From: Nocardia asteroides
Lineage (GTDB): Bacteria; Actinomycetota; Actinomycetes; Mycobacteriales; Mycobacteriaceae
DNA: 64,000 nucleotides
NCBI RefSeq assembly: GCF_021183625.1
Contig: NZ_CP089214.1
Coordinates: forward strand, 1,984,001-2,048,000
Direction: 5' to 3'
Shown piece by piece: positions 33,602-41,133 of the stretch (position 1 is the stretch's first letter; the number at the start of each line of letters is the position of its first letter). The notes beneath the pieces were generated by a model. The model was not told the DNA's origin. It did not search any database and saw only the letters and a program-made list of their open reading frames with translations. A program made the position numbers and the translations under genes.

Positions 33602-34843
33602 ATGACCCAGCTGTCACCGGCGCTGAAGCAGGCCACTCCCGTCGTGGTCGAGCGGGGCGAGGGGTGCTACCTCTACGCCACCGACGGCCGCCGCTACCTG
33701 GACTTCACCGCGGGCATCGGGGTCACCAGCACCGGGCACTGCCACCCCCGCGTGGTCGCGGCGGCGCAGGAGCAGGTCGGGAAGCTGATCCACGGCCAGT
33801 ACACGACGGTCATGCACCAGCCGCTGCTGCAACTCACCGAGCGGCTCGGCGACGTGCTGCCCAGCGGGCTGGACACGCTCTTCTACAGCAACTCCGGCAG
33901 CGAGGCGGTGGAAGCGGCGCTGCGGCTGGTGCGGCAGGCCACCGGGCGCCCGAACGTCGTCGTGTTCCACGGCGGGTTCCACGGCCGCACCGTCGCCGCG
34001 GCCACCATGACCACCTCCGGCACCCGGTTCTCGGCCGGGTTCAGCCCGCTCATGTCCGGCGTGCACGTCGCCCCCTTCCCCACCGCCTTCCGGTACGGCT
34101 GGAGCGAGGAGGAGGCCACCGCCTTCGCGCTGCGCGAGCTGGACTACATCCTCGCCACGCTCACCTCGCCCGCCGAGACCGCCGCCTTCATCGTGGAGCC
34201 GATGCTCGGCGAGGGCGGCTACATCCCCGGTAACACCGCGTTCTTCCACGGCCTGCGCGAGCGCGCCGACCGGCACGGCATCCTGCTGGTGATCGACGAG
34301 ATCCAGACCGGATTCGGCCGCACCGGGAAGTTCTTCGGGCACCAGCACTTCGACGTCCGGCCGGATGTGATCACCATCGCCAAGGGGCTGGCCAGCGGCT
34401 TCCCGATCTCCGGGATCGCGGCCTCGGCCGAGCTCATGGCGAAGGCGTGGCCCGGCTCGCAGGGCGGCACCTACGGCGGCAACGCGGTGGCCTGCGCCGC
34501 CGCGCTCGCCACGCTGGACGTCATCGAGTCGGAGGGGCTCGTCCAGAACGCGGCCGACCGCGGCGCCGAGTTGCTGGCCGGGCTGCGCGAACAGCAGACC
34601 AAGCAGATCGGCGACGTCCGCGCGCTCGGGCTGCTGGCCGGGTGCGAGTTCACCACGGCCACCGGCGATCCCGACCCGGAGACGGCGGCCATCGCGCAGA
34701 AGGCCGCGGTCGCCAAGGGGCTGCTGCTGCTCACCTGCGGCGCGCACATGAACGTGGTGCGGATGATCCCGCCGCTCGTCGTCACCGACGCGCAGATCCG
34801 GGACGCGCTCGGCATCTGGTCCGAGGTGCTCGCCGAGCTCTGA
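33602..34843 (+). CDS. Class III omega-aminotransferase (4-aminobutyrate aminotransferase type)
   Basis: A 413-residue PLP enzyme. SNSGSEAVEAALRL binds phosphate, FHGGFHGRTVAA stacks on PLP, VIDEIQTGFGRTG holds the PLP aspartate and ITIAKGLASGFPISG the Schiff-base lysine (K261). GGTYGGNAVACAAA closes the site. ATG 33602 follows GGAGGGCGGATCCCC. By family it moves the terminal amino group of 4-aminobutyrate or a related omega-amino acid to 2-oxoglutarate, giving a semialdehyde for the divergent dehydrogenase. The exact substrate is open. Confidence 0.9.
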   Translation: MTQLSPALKQATPVVVERGEGCYLYATDGRRYLDFTAGIGVTSTGHCHPRVVAAAQEQVGKLIHGQYTTVMHQPLLQLTERLGDVLPSGLDTLFYSNSGSEAVEAALRLVRQATGRPNVVVFHGGFHGRTVAAATMTTSGTRFSAGFSPLMSGVHVAPFPTAFRYGWSEEEATAFALRELDYILATLTSPAETAAFIVEPMLGEGGYIPGNTAFFHGLRERADRHGILLVIDEIQTGFGRTGKFFGHQHFDVRPDVITIAKGLASGFPISGIAASAELMAKAWPGSQGGTYGGNAVACAAALATLDVIESEGLVQNAADRGAELLAGLREQQTKQIGDVRALGLLAGCEFTTATGDPDPETAAIAQKAAVAKGLLLLTCGAHMNVVRMIPPLVVTDAQIRDALGIWSEVLAEL

Positions 34844-34963
34844 CCCGGCCCGCCGGAAAAATCTTCGAAGAATGTTTCGTGCCGTGTCGATCCGGCGGGC
34901 CGCCCGTTCGACCAGGGGGTGAGAGGGTCCGAGCGGGACCCGCACACCGAGGGAGACGGACGA

Positions 34964-35383
34964 ATGAAGTACATGCTGATCATGCGCGCCACCGACGAGG
35001 CGTACGCGGCCATGGGCGCGATCGACATGAACGAGATGCTGGAGACGGTCGGGCGCTTCAACGACGAGCTGATCCGGGCCGGGGTGCTGCTCGCCGCGGA
35101 GGGGCTGGACGACCCGGCCGAGGGCGTCGTCATCGACTACTCCACCGACCCGCCGGTGGTCACCGACGGCCCCTACGGCGAGACGAAGGAGCTGTTCGGC
35201 GGCTACTACATCCTGAGCGTTGCCTCCAAGGAGGAGGCCGTGGAGTGGGCGAAGCGGCTGCCCGCGGGCGGCCCCGGGTTCAAGACCGAGATCCGCCGGG
35301 TGCCCGAGATCGGCGAGTTCCCGCAGGACAACGTGTGGATCCAGAAGGAGCGCGCCTGGCGCGAGGCGACCGGCCAGCTGTGA
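34964..35383 (+). CDS. DGPF/YCII-domain protein paired with an ECF sigma factor
   Basis: A 139-residue protein beginning MKYMLIMRATDEAYAAMG, with the DGPF signature VVTDGPYGETKELFGGYYIL (about 65-84) and VEWAKRLPAGGPGFKTEIRRVPEIGEFP. The fold is a ferredoxin-like YCII domain. Such genes are systematically linked to ECF42-type sigma factors and probably report to or are controlled by them. Its stop overlaps the sigma factor GTG by 4 bases. ATG 34964 follows GGGAGACGGACGA. Biochemical role unknown. Confidence 0.87.
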   Translation: MKYMLIMRATDEAYAAMGAIDMNEMLETVGRFNDELIRAGVLLAAEGLDDPAEGVVIDYSTDPPVVTDGPYGETKELFGGYYILSVASKEEAVEWAKRLPAGGPGFKTEIRRVPEIGEFPQDNVWIQKERAWREATGQL

Positions 35384-36645
35384 GCGGTGCGGCCGGGCGG
35401 GCGGCGGTCGCGGCGGTGTGGCGGATCGAGTCCGCGCGGATCGTCGGCGCGCTCGCCCGCTACACCGGGGAGTTCGCGCTGGCCGAGGATGTCGCGCAGG
35501 AGGCGCTGGCCGAGGCGCTGGTGGCCTGGCCGCGCGGTGGCGTGCCGCGCGATCCGGCCGGGTGGCTGCTGACCGCGGGCAAGCGGCGCGCCATCGACGC
35601 CTTCCGGCGCAATGCCGCGCTCGGTGACCGGTACGCCGCCTTCGCCCGCGAGCTCGGCGAGGGCGGTGCCGCCACCGGTGCCGAACCGGCCGCGGCGGAG
35701 CCGTGGGATCCGGACCGGATCGACGACGACGTGCTCGCGCTCATGTTCGTCGCCTGCCACCCGATGCTCGCGGCGGAGGCGCGGATCGCGCTCACGCTGC
35801 GGGTCGTCGGCGGGCTCACCAGCGACGAGATCGCCGCCGCCTTCCTGGTGCCGACCGCGACCGTGCAGGCGCGGATCACCAGGGCCAAGAAGACGCTGGC
35901 GGCGGCGCGGGTGCCGTTCGAGGTGCCCGCGCCGGAGCAGCGCCGGGAGCGGCTGGGGTCGGTGCTCGGCGTGCTGTACGTGATCTTCACCGAGGGGTCG
36001 TCGGCGAGTTCGGGGGCGGAGCAGCTCCGGCTCGATCTCGCGGCGGAGGCGCTGCGGCTGGCCCGGGTGCTGGCCCGGCTGGTGCCGGATCAGGCCGAGA
36101 CGCACGGGTTGCTCGCGCTGCTGGAGTTGACGGCGGCGCGGTTCCCGGCGCGGGTCGGGGCGGACGGGGAGCCGGTGCTGCTGGAGCGGCAGGATCGGCG
36201 GCGGTGGGATCGGGACGGTATTCGCCGTGGGCGGGCGGCGCTGGCGCGAGGGGCCGCGATCGGGTTGGGGGCGTACGGGGTGCAGGCGGCTATCGCCGAG
36301 CGTCACGCCGTGGCGGGGACTTTCGGGGAGACCGATTGGGAGCGGATCGTGGTGCTGTACGAGGCGCTGGGGCGGATCGCGCCTTCGCCGGTGGTGCGGT
36401 TGAACAGGGCGGTGGCGGTGTCCATGGCGCGGGGGCCCGCGGTCGCGCTTCCGCTGGTGGACGAGCTGATCGCCGAGGGGGCGCTGCGGGGCTCGCAGCT
36501 GGTGCCGAATGTGCGGGGCGAACTGCTCGCCCGGCTCGGGCGGAATGCCGAGGCCCGGGTCGAGTTCGCGAATGCCATCGCGTTGTGCCGCAACGAGAAG
36601 GAGCGCGGCGTGCTGGAGCGGCGGGTGGCGGAGTTGCCGCCGTGA
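35380..36645 (+). CDS. ECF sigma factor with long C-terminal domain (ECF42-like)
   Basis: A 421-residue sigma factor starting at GTG 35380. Region 2 is ARYTGEFALAEDVAQEALAEALVAW with GWLLTAGKRRAIDAFRR. Region 4 is LTLRVVGGLTSDEIAAAFLVPTATVQARITRAKKTL. A C-terminal extension of about 200 residues (LYVIFTEGSSASSGAEQLRLDLAAEALRLARVLA onward) contains TPR-like helices and the DGPF-sigma pattern RVGADGEPVLLERQDRRRWDRDGI. No anti-sigma gene is adjacent, as expected for this group, where the C-terminal domain regulates activity. Confidence 0.9.
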   Translation: MSGAAGRAAVAAVWRIESARIVGALARYTGEFALAEDVAQEALAEALVAWPRGGVPRDPAGWLLTAGKRRAIDAFRRNAALGDRYAAFARELGEGGAATGAEPAAAEPWDPDRIDDDVLALMFVACHPMLAAEARIALTLRVVGGLTSDEIAAAFLVPTATVQARITRAKKTLAAARVPFEVPAPEQRRERLGSVLGVLYVIFTEGSSASSGAEQLRLDLAAEALRLARVLARLVPDQAETHGLLALLELTAARFPARVGADGEPVLLERQDRRRWDRDGIRRGRAALARGAAIGLGAYGVQAAIAERHAVAGTFGETDWERIVVLYEALGRIAPSPVVRLNRAVAVSMARGPAVALPLVDELIAEGALRGSQLVPNVRGELLARLGRNAEARVEFANAIALCRNEKERGVLERRVAELPP

Positions 36646-36684
36646 ATATCGCCTGCGTCGGCTCCGCCTCCGCGCTCGACTGAT

Positions 36685-36800
36685 TCTCGCGTTCGGCAGG
36701 ACGCGGCTGTCGCGGTCTCGCGTTCGGCAAGACGCGGCTGTCGCGGACTCGCGTTCGGCAGGACGCGGCTGTCGGGGACTCGCGTTCGGCGAAACGCGCA
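36685..36800. repeat. 31-bp tandem repeat, 3.7 copies
   Basis: Units begin at 36685, 36716, 36747 and 36778. The core is CTCGCGTTCGGCAGGACGCG followed by GCTGTCGCGG, with one or two substitutions per copy; the last copy decays after about 22 bases. It lies between the convergent sigma factor and amidase genes and is not coding. Confidence 0.85.
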
Positions 36801-36805
36801 CGCCA

Positions 36806-36889
36806 CGCTCCGCGGGCGCGGACGAGCCACGATGTCCGATGCCGTGCGCGCCTCCACCTTCCGCCGCGCTCCGCGGGCGCGGACGAGCC
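36806..36889. repeat. 23-bp direct repeat pair
   Basis: The 23 bases at 36806-36828 (starting CGCTCCGCGGGCGCGGACGA) are repeated exactly at 36867-36889, 61 bases apart, directly after the 31-bp tandem array. The second copy ends 7 bases before the amidase stop codon. Confidence 0.8.
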
Positions 36890-36895
36890 GGGGGC

Positions 36896-38293
36896 TCAGC
36901 CCAGGACCTGCTCCGCGTAGCGCGCCACGGCCAGGACGAGGCCGTCTGCGTGGCGGGGGCCGACGATCTGGAGGCCGACGGGCAGCCCGGCGGCGGTGCG
37001 GCCGACGGGGATGCTGATGGCGGGCTGCTGGGTGAGGTTGAAGGGGTAGGTGAAGGGGGTCCACTCGGGCCAGCCGCGCAGCCCGCTGCCGGGCGGCACG
37101 TCGTGCCCGGCCTCGAAGGCGGGGATGGGAACGGTCGGCGTGATCAGGACGTCGTGGTCCCGGTGGAACGCCCCCATGGTGATGCCGAGCTGCGCGGCGA
37201 CATTGCGCGCCTCCAGGTACTCGACGGCGCTCACGGCGTCACCCCGCGCCCAGGCCGCACCCAGCCCGGGATCGACCCGCTCCCGGCTGCCCGCCGGGAA
37301 CCCGGCCAGCATGGTCGCCGCCCCCGCCGCCCACAGGATCTCGAAGGCGTCCAGCGGGTCGCCGAAGCCGGGGTCGGCGGCGGTCACCGCGAGCCCCGCC
37401 TCGGCGAGGCGCCGCACCGCCGCCTCGGTGATCGCGGCGACCTCGGGATCGACGGTGGCGAAGCCGAGCTCCGGCGACCACGCGACCCGCAGCCCGCGCA
37501 CGTCCCGGTGCACCTCGTCGCGGAAGGCGGCGAGCGCGGGGGCGAGCGCGGTGGGGTCGCGCGGGTCGGGCTGCGCGAGGATGTCGAGCAGCAGCGCGGC
37601 GTCCTCCACCGTGCGCGTCATGGGTCCGGCATGCGCGAGCGGCCCGAACGGGCTGGCCGGGAAGAGCGGCACCCGCCCGTGCGTCGGCTTGAACCCGACG
37701 ATCCCGCAGAACGCCGCCGGAATCCGGATGCTGCCCCCGCCGTCGGTGCCGACCGAGACCGGCCCCATCCCGGCCGCGACCGCCGCCGCGCTCCCCCCGG
37801 ACGACCCGCCCGCGGTGGTACCCGGCGCCACGGGATTCCGCGTGATGCCGGTCAGCGGGCTGTCGGTCACCGCCTTCCAGGCGATCTCCGGCGTGGTGGT
37901 CTTGCCGAGGAACACCATGCCGTCCGCGCGCATCCGCGCGGTGACCGGGCTGTCCACCGTCCACGGCCCGGCCGGGTCGACCGAGGTGGAGCCGCGCCGG
38001 GTGGGCCAGTCCTCGGTGAGGAAGATGTCCTTGATCGAGACCGGGACGCCGTCGAGCAGCCCGCGCGCGCGGCCGGCGTGCCAGCGCTCCTGCGAGTCCT
38101 TGGCCTGCACCAGCGCCCGGTCCGGATCGACCAGGCAGAAGGCGTTCACCGCCGGGTCGCGGTCGGCGATCGCCGCCAGCACGGCCTCGGTCGCCTCCAC
38201 CGGCGAGAGCGTGCCCGCCGCGTACGCCGCGACCAGCTGCGCGGCGGTCATGGCGGCGGGGTCGGCCGGGGTGGTGTTCGCGGGGTTGCTCAT
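36896..38293 (-). CDS. Amidase (amidase signature family)
   Basis: A 465-residue hydrolase with a complete Ser-cisSer-Lys triad: K88 in VSIKDIF, cis-Ser S164 in AGGSSGGS and nucleophile S188 in TDGGGSIRIPAAF. Starts MSNPANTTPADPAAMTAAQL at ATG 38293, preceded by AAGGAG. Members hydrolyse amides, urethanes or aryl-amides; the substrate is not evident. It lies 14 bases after the hydroxyacid dehydrogenase and so is probably in the same transcript, under the GntR-type operator at 39301. Confidence 0.9.
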   Translation of the reverse strand: MSNPANTTPADPAAMTAAQLVAAYAAGTLSPVEATEAVLAAIADRDPAVNAFCLVDPDRALVQAKDSQERWHAGRARGLLDGVPVSIKDIFLTEDWPTRRGSTSVDPAGPWTVDSPVTARMRADGMVFLGKTTTPEIAWKAVTDSPLTGITRNPVAPGTTAGGSSGGSAAAVAAGMGPVSVGTDGGGSIRIPAAFCGIVGFKPTHGRVPLFPASPFGPLAHAGPMTRTVEDAALLLDILAQPDPRDPTALAPALAAFRDEVHRDVRGLRVAWSPELGFATVDPEVAAITEAAVRRLAEAGLAVTAADPGFGDPLDAFEILWAAGAATMLAGFPAGSRERVDPGLGAAWARGDAVSAVEYLEARNVAAQLGITMGAFHRDHDVLITPTVPIPAFEAGHDVPPGSGLRGWPEWTPFTYPFNLTQQPAISIPVGRTAAGLPVGLQIVGPRHADGLVLAVARYAEQVLG

Positions 38294-38307
38294 CGAGGGG
38301 GGCTCCT

Positions 38308-39273
38308 TCAGCCGGGCACGTACCCGAGTTGTTTGTCGACCACATTGCGCAGGGGCCGCCCGGCGACCCAGTTGTCGAAGTTGTCGGCGAACGCGGACAG
38401 GATCGCCCCGCTCCAGCCGACCCAGTCCCCGGAGTTGTGCGGGGTGATCCGGACGCCGGGCAGCGTCCAGAGCGGATGCTCCGCGGGCAGCGGCTCCGGG
38501 TCGACCACGTCCAGCGCCGCGCCCGCGATCGCCCCGGTGCGCAGCGCGTCGACCAGCGCCCCGGTCACCACCAGCTCGCCGCGGCCGACATTGACGAAGC
38601 GCGCGTGCGGTTTCATCGCGGCGAAGGCGGCGGCGTCGAACAGGTGCCTGGTCCGCTCGGTGAGCGGTGCGACCGCCACCACGTAGTCGGCGTGCGGCAG
38701 CTCGGCGTGCAGGTCGGTGCCGACGGTGCCGAAGTCCGGGTCGCCGGTGCGCTCCCGCCTGCCGATGGCCGAGACCCGCATGCCGACGGCGCGCAGCAGC
38801 CGCGCGATGGCCCGGCCGATCCCGCCGGTGCCGACGATCAGCACCGAGGCGCCCGCGACCCGCTCGGTCTCCCGGTGCTCCCACTCGCGCCGGTGCTGCC
38901 GGAGCAGCGCGCCGCCGAAATCCTTGGCGAAGCCGATGATCTGGCCGAGCACGTACTCGGCGATGGCCGCGTCGAAGACCCCGCGGGTATTGGTCACCAC
39001 CGCCTCGCTCGCGATCAGCGCCGGGAACATCGCCGCGTCCACGCCGGTCGAGCCCATGTGCACCCAGCGCGGCGCATTCGCGCGCGGCCAGGCGGCGGGC
39101 AGCGCGTCGGTGCCGAAGTCGAGCACGAAGAGCACATCCGTCCCCGGCAGCGCCGCCGGGAGCCCGGCGGCATCGGTCCAGCGCAGCTCGGCGCGTTCGG
39201 CGACCTGCGCGAGCGCCCCCGGCTCGGGCGGGCGGCCGCCGTGCAGGACGGTGATCACAGGGGCCTTTTCCAC
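38308..39273 (-). CDS. D-2-hydroxyacid dehydrogenase (NAD-dependent)
   Basis: A 321-residue enzyme of the formate/glycerate dehydrogenase family. NAD loop VLIVGTGGIGRAIARLLRAVGM; catalytic arginine in VNVGRGELVV, glutamate in LDVVDPEPLPAEHPLW and histidine in ITPHNSGDWVGWS. GTG 39273 is preferred because TTGACA (39308-39303) and TACGGT (39285-39280), 17 bases apart, would start transcription at about this codon, making a leaderless mRNA. ATG 39294 upstream would fall inside the promoter. The operator motif overlaps the -35 box. Confidence 0.85.
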   Translation of the reverse strand: MEKAPVITVLHGGRPPEPGALAQVAERAELRWTDAAGLPAALPGTDVLFVLDFGTDALPAAWPRANAPRWVHMGSTGVDAAMFPALIASEAVVTNTRGVFDAAIAEYVLGQIIGFAKDFGGALLRQHRREWEHRETERVAGASVLIVGTGGIGRAIARLLRAVGMRVSAIGRRERTGDPDFGTVGTDLHAELPHADYVVAVAPLTERTRHLFDAAAFAAMKPHARFVNVGRGELVVTGALVDALRTGAIAGAALDVVDPEPLPAEHPLWTLPGVRITPHNSGDWVGWSGAILSAFADNFDNWVAGRPLRNVVDKQLGYVPG

Positions 39274-39279
39274 GTTGAC

Positions 39280-39316
39280 ACCGTAGGATCGCATCGTATG
39301 ATTGTCAACAATCCGA
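39280..39316 (-). promoter_or_regulatory. Promoter and operator of the hydroxyacid dehydrogenase/GntR interval
   Basis: On the minus strand TTGACA (39308-39303) and TACGGT (39285-39280) are spaced by 17 bases. The 16-base motif ATTGTCAACAATCCGA (39301-39316 on the + strand), identical to that at 33546, covers the -35 box. A regulator bound here would block the dehydrogenase-amidase transcript and could also affect gntR, 51 bases away. Confidence 0.6.
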
Positions 39317-39366
39317 TCGCGTGCCGCAGCACCGATCGTCGGAAGCGCGCTGGCAGAGGGGCCGCA

Positions 39367-40071
39367 GTGGATTTCAGTTTCCCGGGTATCGAGCATCCCG
39401 TCGCTCAGCGCGACATCTTTTTCCAGCCGGTGAACCGGAAGTCGACCGCGGAGATGATCGCGGACCGGCTCCGGGACGCCATCATGCGCGGCAGCCTCGC
39501 GCCCGGCGCGCAGCTGGGCGAGGCCGACCTGGCGGCGCAGTTCGCGGTGAGCAGGGGGCCGGTGCGTGAGGCCATGCAGCGGCTGGTCTCCGAGGGGTTG
39601 CTGCACAGCATCCGGCACCGCGGCATCTTCGTCATCGAGCTCGCCTTCGACGACGTGGTCGACATCTACCGGGCCCGCACCGCCCTCGAGGGCGGCGCGC
39701 TGGAGCTGATCCTGGACGGCCGCAGGGAGCTCGCCGCCGCGGCGCTGGCCCCGAGCGTCGCCGAGATGACGGCCAGGGCGGAGGCCGGGGACGCGGCCGG
39801 CGTCTCCGACGCCGACCAGGCGTTCCACGAGGCGCTGGTGCACAGCTCGGGCAGCCCGCGGCTGGTGCGCGCGGCCCGCACCCTGCTGATCGAGACCCGC
39901 ATGTGCCTCGGCGCGCTGCAGACCACCTACCCGGACCTGCGCGAGCAGGCGCGCGAGCACGTCGGGCTGCGCGAGGCGATCGCCGCGGGCGCGCCGGAGC
40001 GGGCGCGGAAGCTGCTGGTCGAGCACATGACCGACGCGGTCGAGCGGCTGCGCCCGCGGATCAGCTCGTGA
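39367..40071 (+). CDS. GntR-family (FadR/FCD) transcriptional regulator
   Basis: A 234-residue regulator starting at GTG 39367 with AGAGGGG 8 bases before. The winged helix is TAEMIADRLRDAIMRGSLAPGAQLGEADLAAQFAVSRGPVREAMQRLVSEGLL. The FCD effector domain follows, with the metal-binding pattern D..F(H)EAL in DADQAFHEALVHSSG and later EHVGLREAIAAGAPERARKLLVEHM (conserved His). It likely represses the neighbouring catabolic genes through the motif found at 33546 and 39301 and releases in response to a carboxylic acid. The 3' end overlaps the convergent DUF4345 gene by 11 bases. Confidence 0.9.
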   Translation: MDFSFPGIEHPVAQRDIFFQPVNRKSTAEMIADRLRDAIMRGSLAPGAQLGEADLAAQFAVSRGPVREAMQRLVSEGLLHSIRHRGIFVIELAFDDVVDIYRARTALEGGALELILDGRRELAAAALAPSVAEMTARAEAGDAAGVSDADQAFHEALVHSSGSPRLVRAARTLLIETRMCLGALQTTYPDLREQAREHVGLREAIAAGAPERARKLLVEHMTDAVERLRPRISS

Positions 40072-40453
40072 CCGGCTTCTTCTCGTCGGCGTCGGCCAGC
40101 GCCAGGTAGACCAGCGGCAGCAGCACCTCGAGCGCGGTGAGCACGAGCACGAACGGGTGCGGCAGGCCGTGCACGGCGATGGAGAGGAACCGGCCCACCG
40201 CGCCGAGCAGCATGATGCCCGCCAGGAGCCGGATCGCGTTCGCCGGGATGGGGGTACGCCGGGCGGCCAGGATCCAGGCCAGGCCGTAGCCGGCGAAGAC
40301 CGCGCCGAAGAAGCGGGCCTGGCTGTCCGCGGTGGCGCCGGGCGCGCCCATGTCCGGAAACACCGCCTCGCCGAACGCCAGGTGCGAGAGCCCGATGAGC
40401 GTGCACACCACCCCCATGACCAGTGCCAGCCAGCGCAGTACCGACGATCCCAT
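40061..40453 (-). CDS. DUF4345-like four-helix membrane protein
   Basis: A 130-residue integral membrane protein with four hydrophobic segments (about 5-25, 45-65, 70-90, 97-120) and a short lysine-containing tail. The pattern LIGLSHLAFGEAVFP near residue 20-35 and SQARFFGAVFAGYGLAW fit the DUF4345 family. Function unknown. It is divergent from the TetR gene with two palindromes between them, so it is probably that regulator's target. Confidence 0.75.
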   Translation of the reverse strand: MGSSVLRWLALVMGVVCTLIGLSHLAFGEAVFPDMGAPGATADSQARFFGAVFAGYGLAWILAARRTPIPANAIRLLAGIMLLGAVGRFLSIAVHGLPHPFVLVLTALEVLLPLVYLALADADEKKPVTS

Positions 40454-40469
40454 GATTCCCTCCCGAGGT

Positions 40470-40515
40470 TAGTAGACGTCTGTCTACTATGACGCCCGGG
40501 TAGACGCGCGTCAAC
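40470..40515. promoter_or_regulatory. Two TetR-type operator palindromes
   Basis: TAGTAGACGTCTGTCTACTA (40470-40489) is an 8-bp perfect inverted repeat around GTCT. A second, weaker copy GTAGACGCGCGTCAAC (40500-40515) has one mismatch. Both lie between the divergent DUF4345 and TetR starts, 13 to 57 bases before the TetR ATG. Confidence 0.75.
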
Positions 40516-40527
40516 TAAGCTGGCGTG

Positions 40528-41112
40528 ATGGTTCGCCGTCGTCTGACCCCGGAGCAGCGCCGCGCCCAGATCGTCGAAGCGGGAGCGGGCCTCTTCGCCG
40601 ACCGGCCGTACGAGGCGGTGCTGATGGAGGAGGTCGCCGCCGCGGCGGGGATCTCGCGCGCGCTGCTCTACCGGCACTTCCCCGCCAAGCGGGACCTCTT
40701 CGTCGCCGTCTACGAGCAGGCCGCGGCGCGGCTGCTGGTCGACTCCTCGTTCGACCCCGAACTACCCGTGCCGGAGCAGATCTCGGCCGCGCTGGACACC
40801 CACCTGGACTACTTCGAGGCGAATCCGCACGCCGTGCTCGCGGCGAACAAGGTGCTCGCCGCGGACCCGACCGTTCAGGGCATCATCGCGGGCGAGCTCG
40901 GTGAGCTGCGCCGGCGCCTGCTCGACGAGCTCGGGCTGCCCGAAGCACGCCGGGCAGCCGCCGAGTCGGTGATCGGCGCCTGGCTCACCTTCGTCCGGGT
41001 GCTCACCGTGGACTGGCTCGAAAACCGAACCCTGACCCGCGCCGACATGCACGCGGTCAGCACCGGCGCCCTGGTGGGCGCCCTCGCCCCGCTACTCGGT
41101 GACGACGCCTGA
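40528..41112 (+). CDS. TetR-family transcriptional regulator
   Basis: A 194-residue repressor. N-terminal helix-turn-helix RRAQIVEAGAGLFADRPYEAVLMEEVAAAAGISRALLYRHFPAKRDLF; C-terminal ligand domain from about 60 (LLVDSSFDPELPVPEQISAALDTHLDYFEANP). ATG 40528 is used; GTG 40525 one codon earlier is possible. It probably binds the palindromes just upstream, regulating itself and the divergent membrane protein. Ligand unknown. Confidence 0.9.
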   Translation: MVRRRLTPEQRRAQIVEAGAGLFADRPYEAVLMEEVAAAAGISRALLYRHFPAKRDLFVAVYEQAAARLLVDSSFDPELPVPEQISAALDTHLDYFEANPHAVLAANKVLAADPTVQGIIAGELGELRRRLLDELGLPEARRAAAESVIGAWLTFVRVLTVDWLENRTLTRADMHAVSTGALVGALAPLLGDDA

Positions 41113-41133
41113 CGGATCCGCACGAAGCGCCGG

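Noticed and set aside
36685..36800. CRISPR array
   Set aside because: A 31-bp unit repeats head to tail with no spacers and no cas genes.
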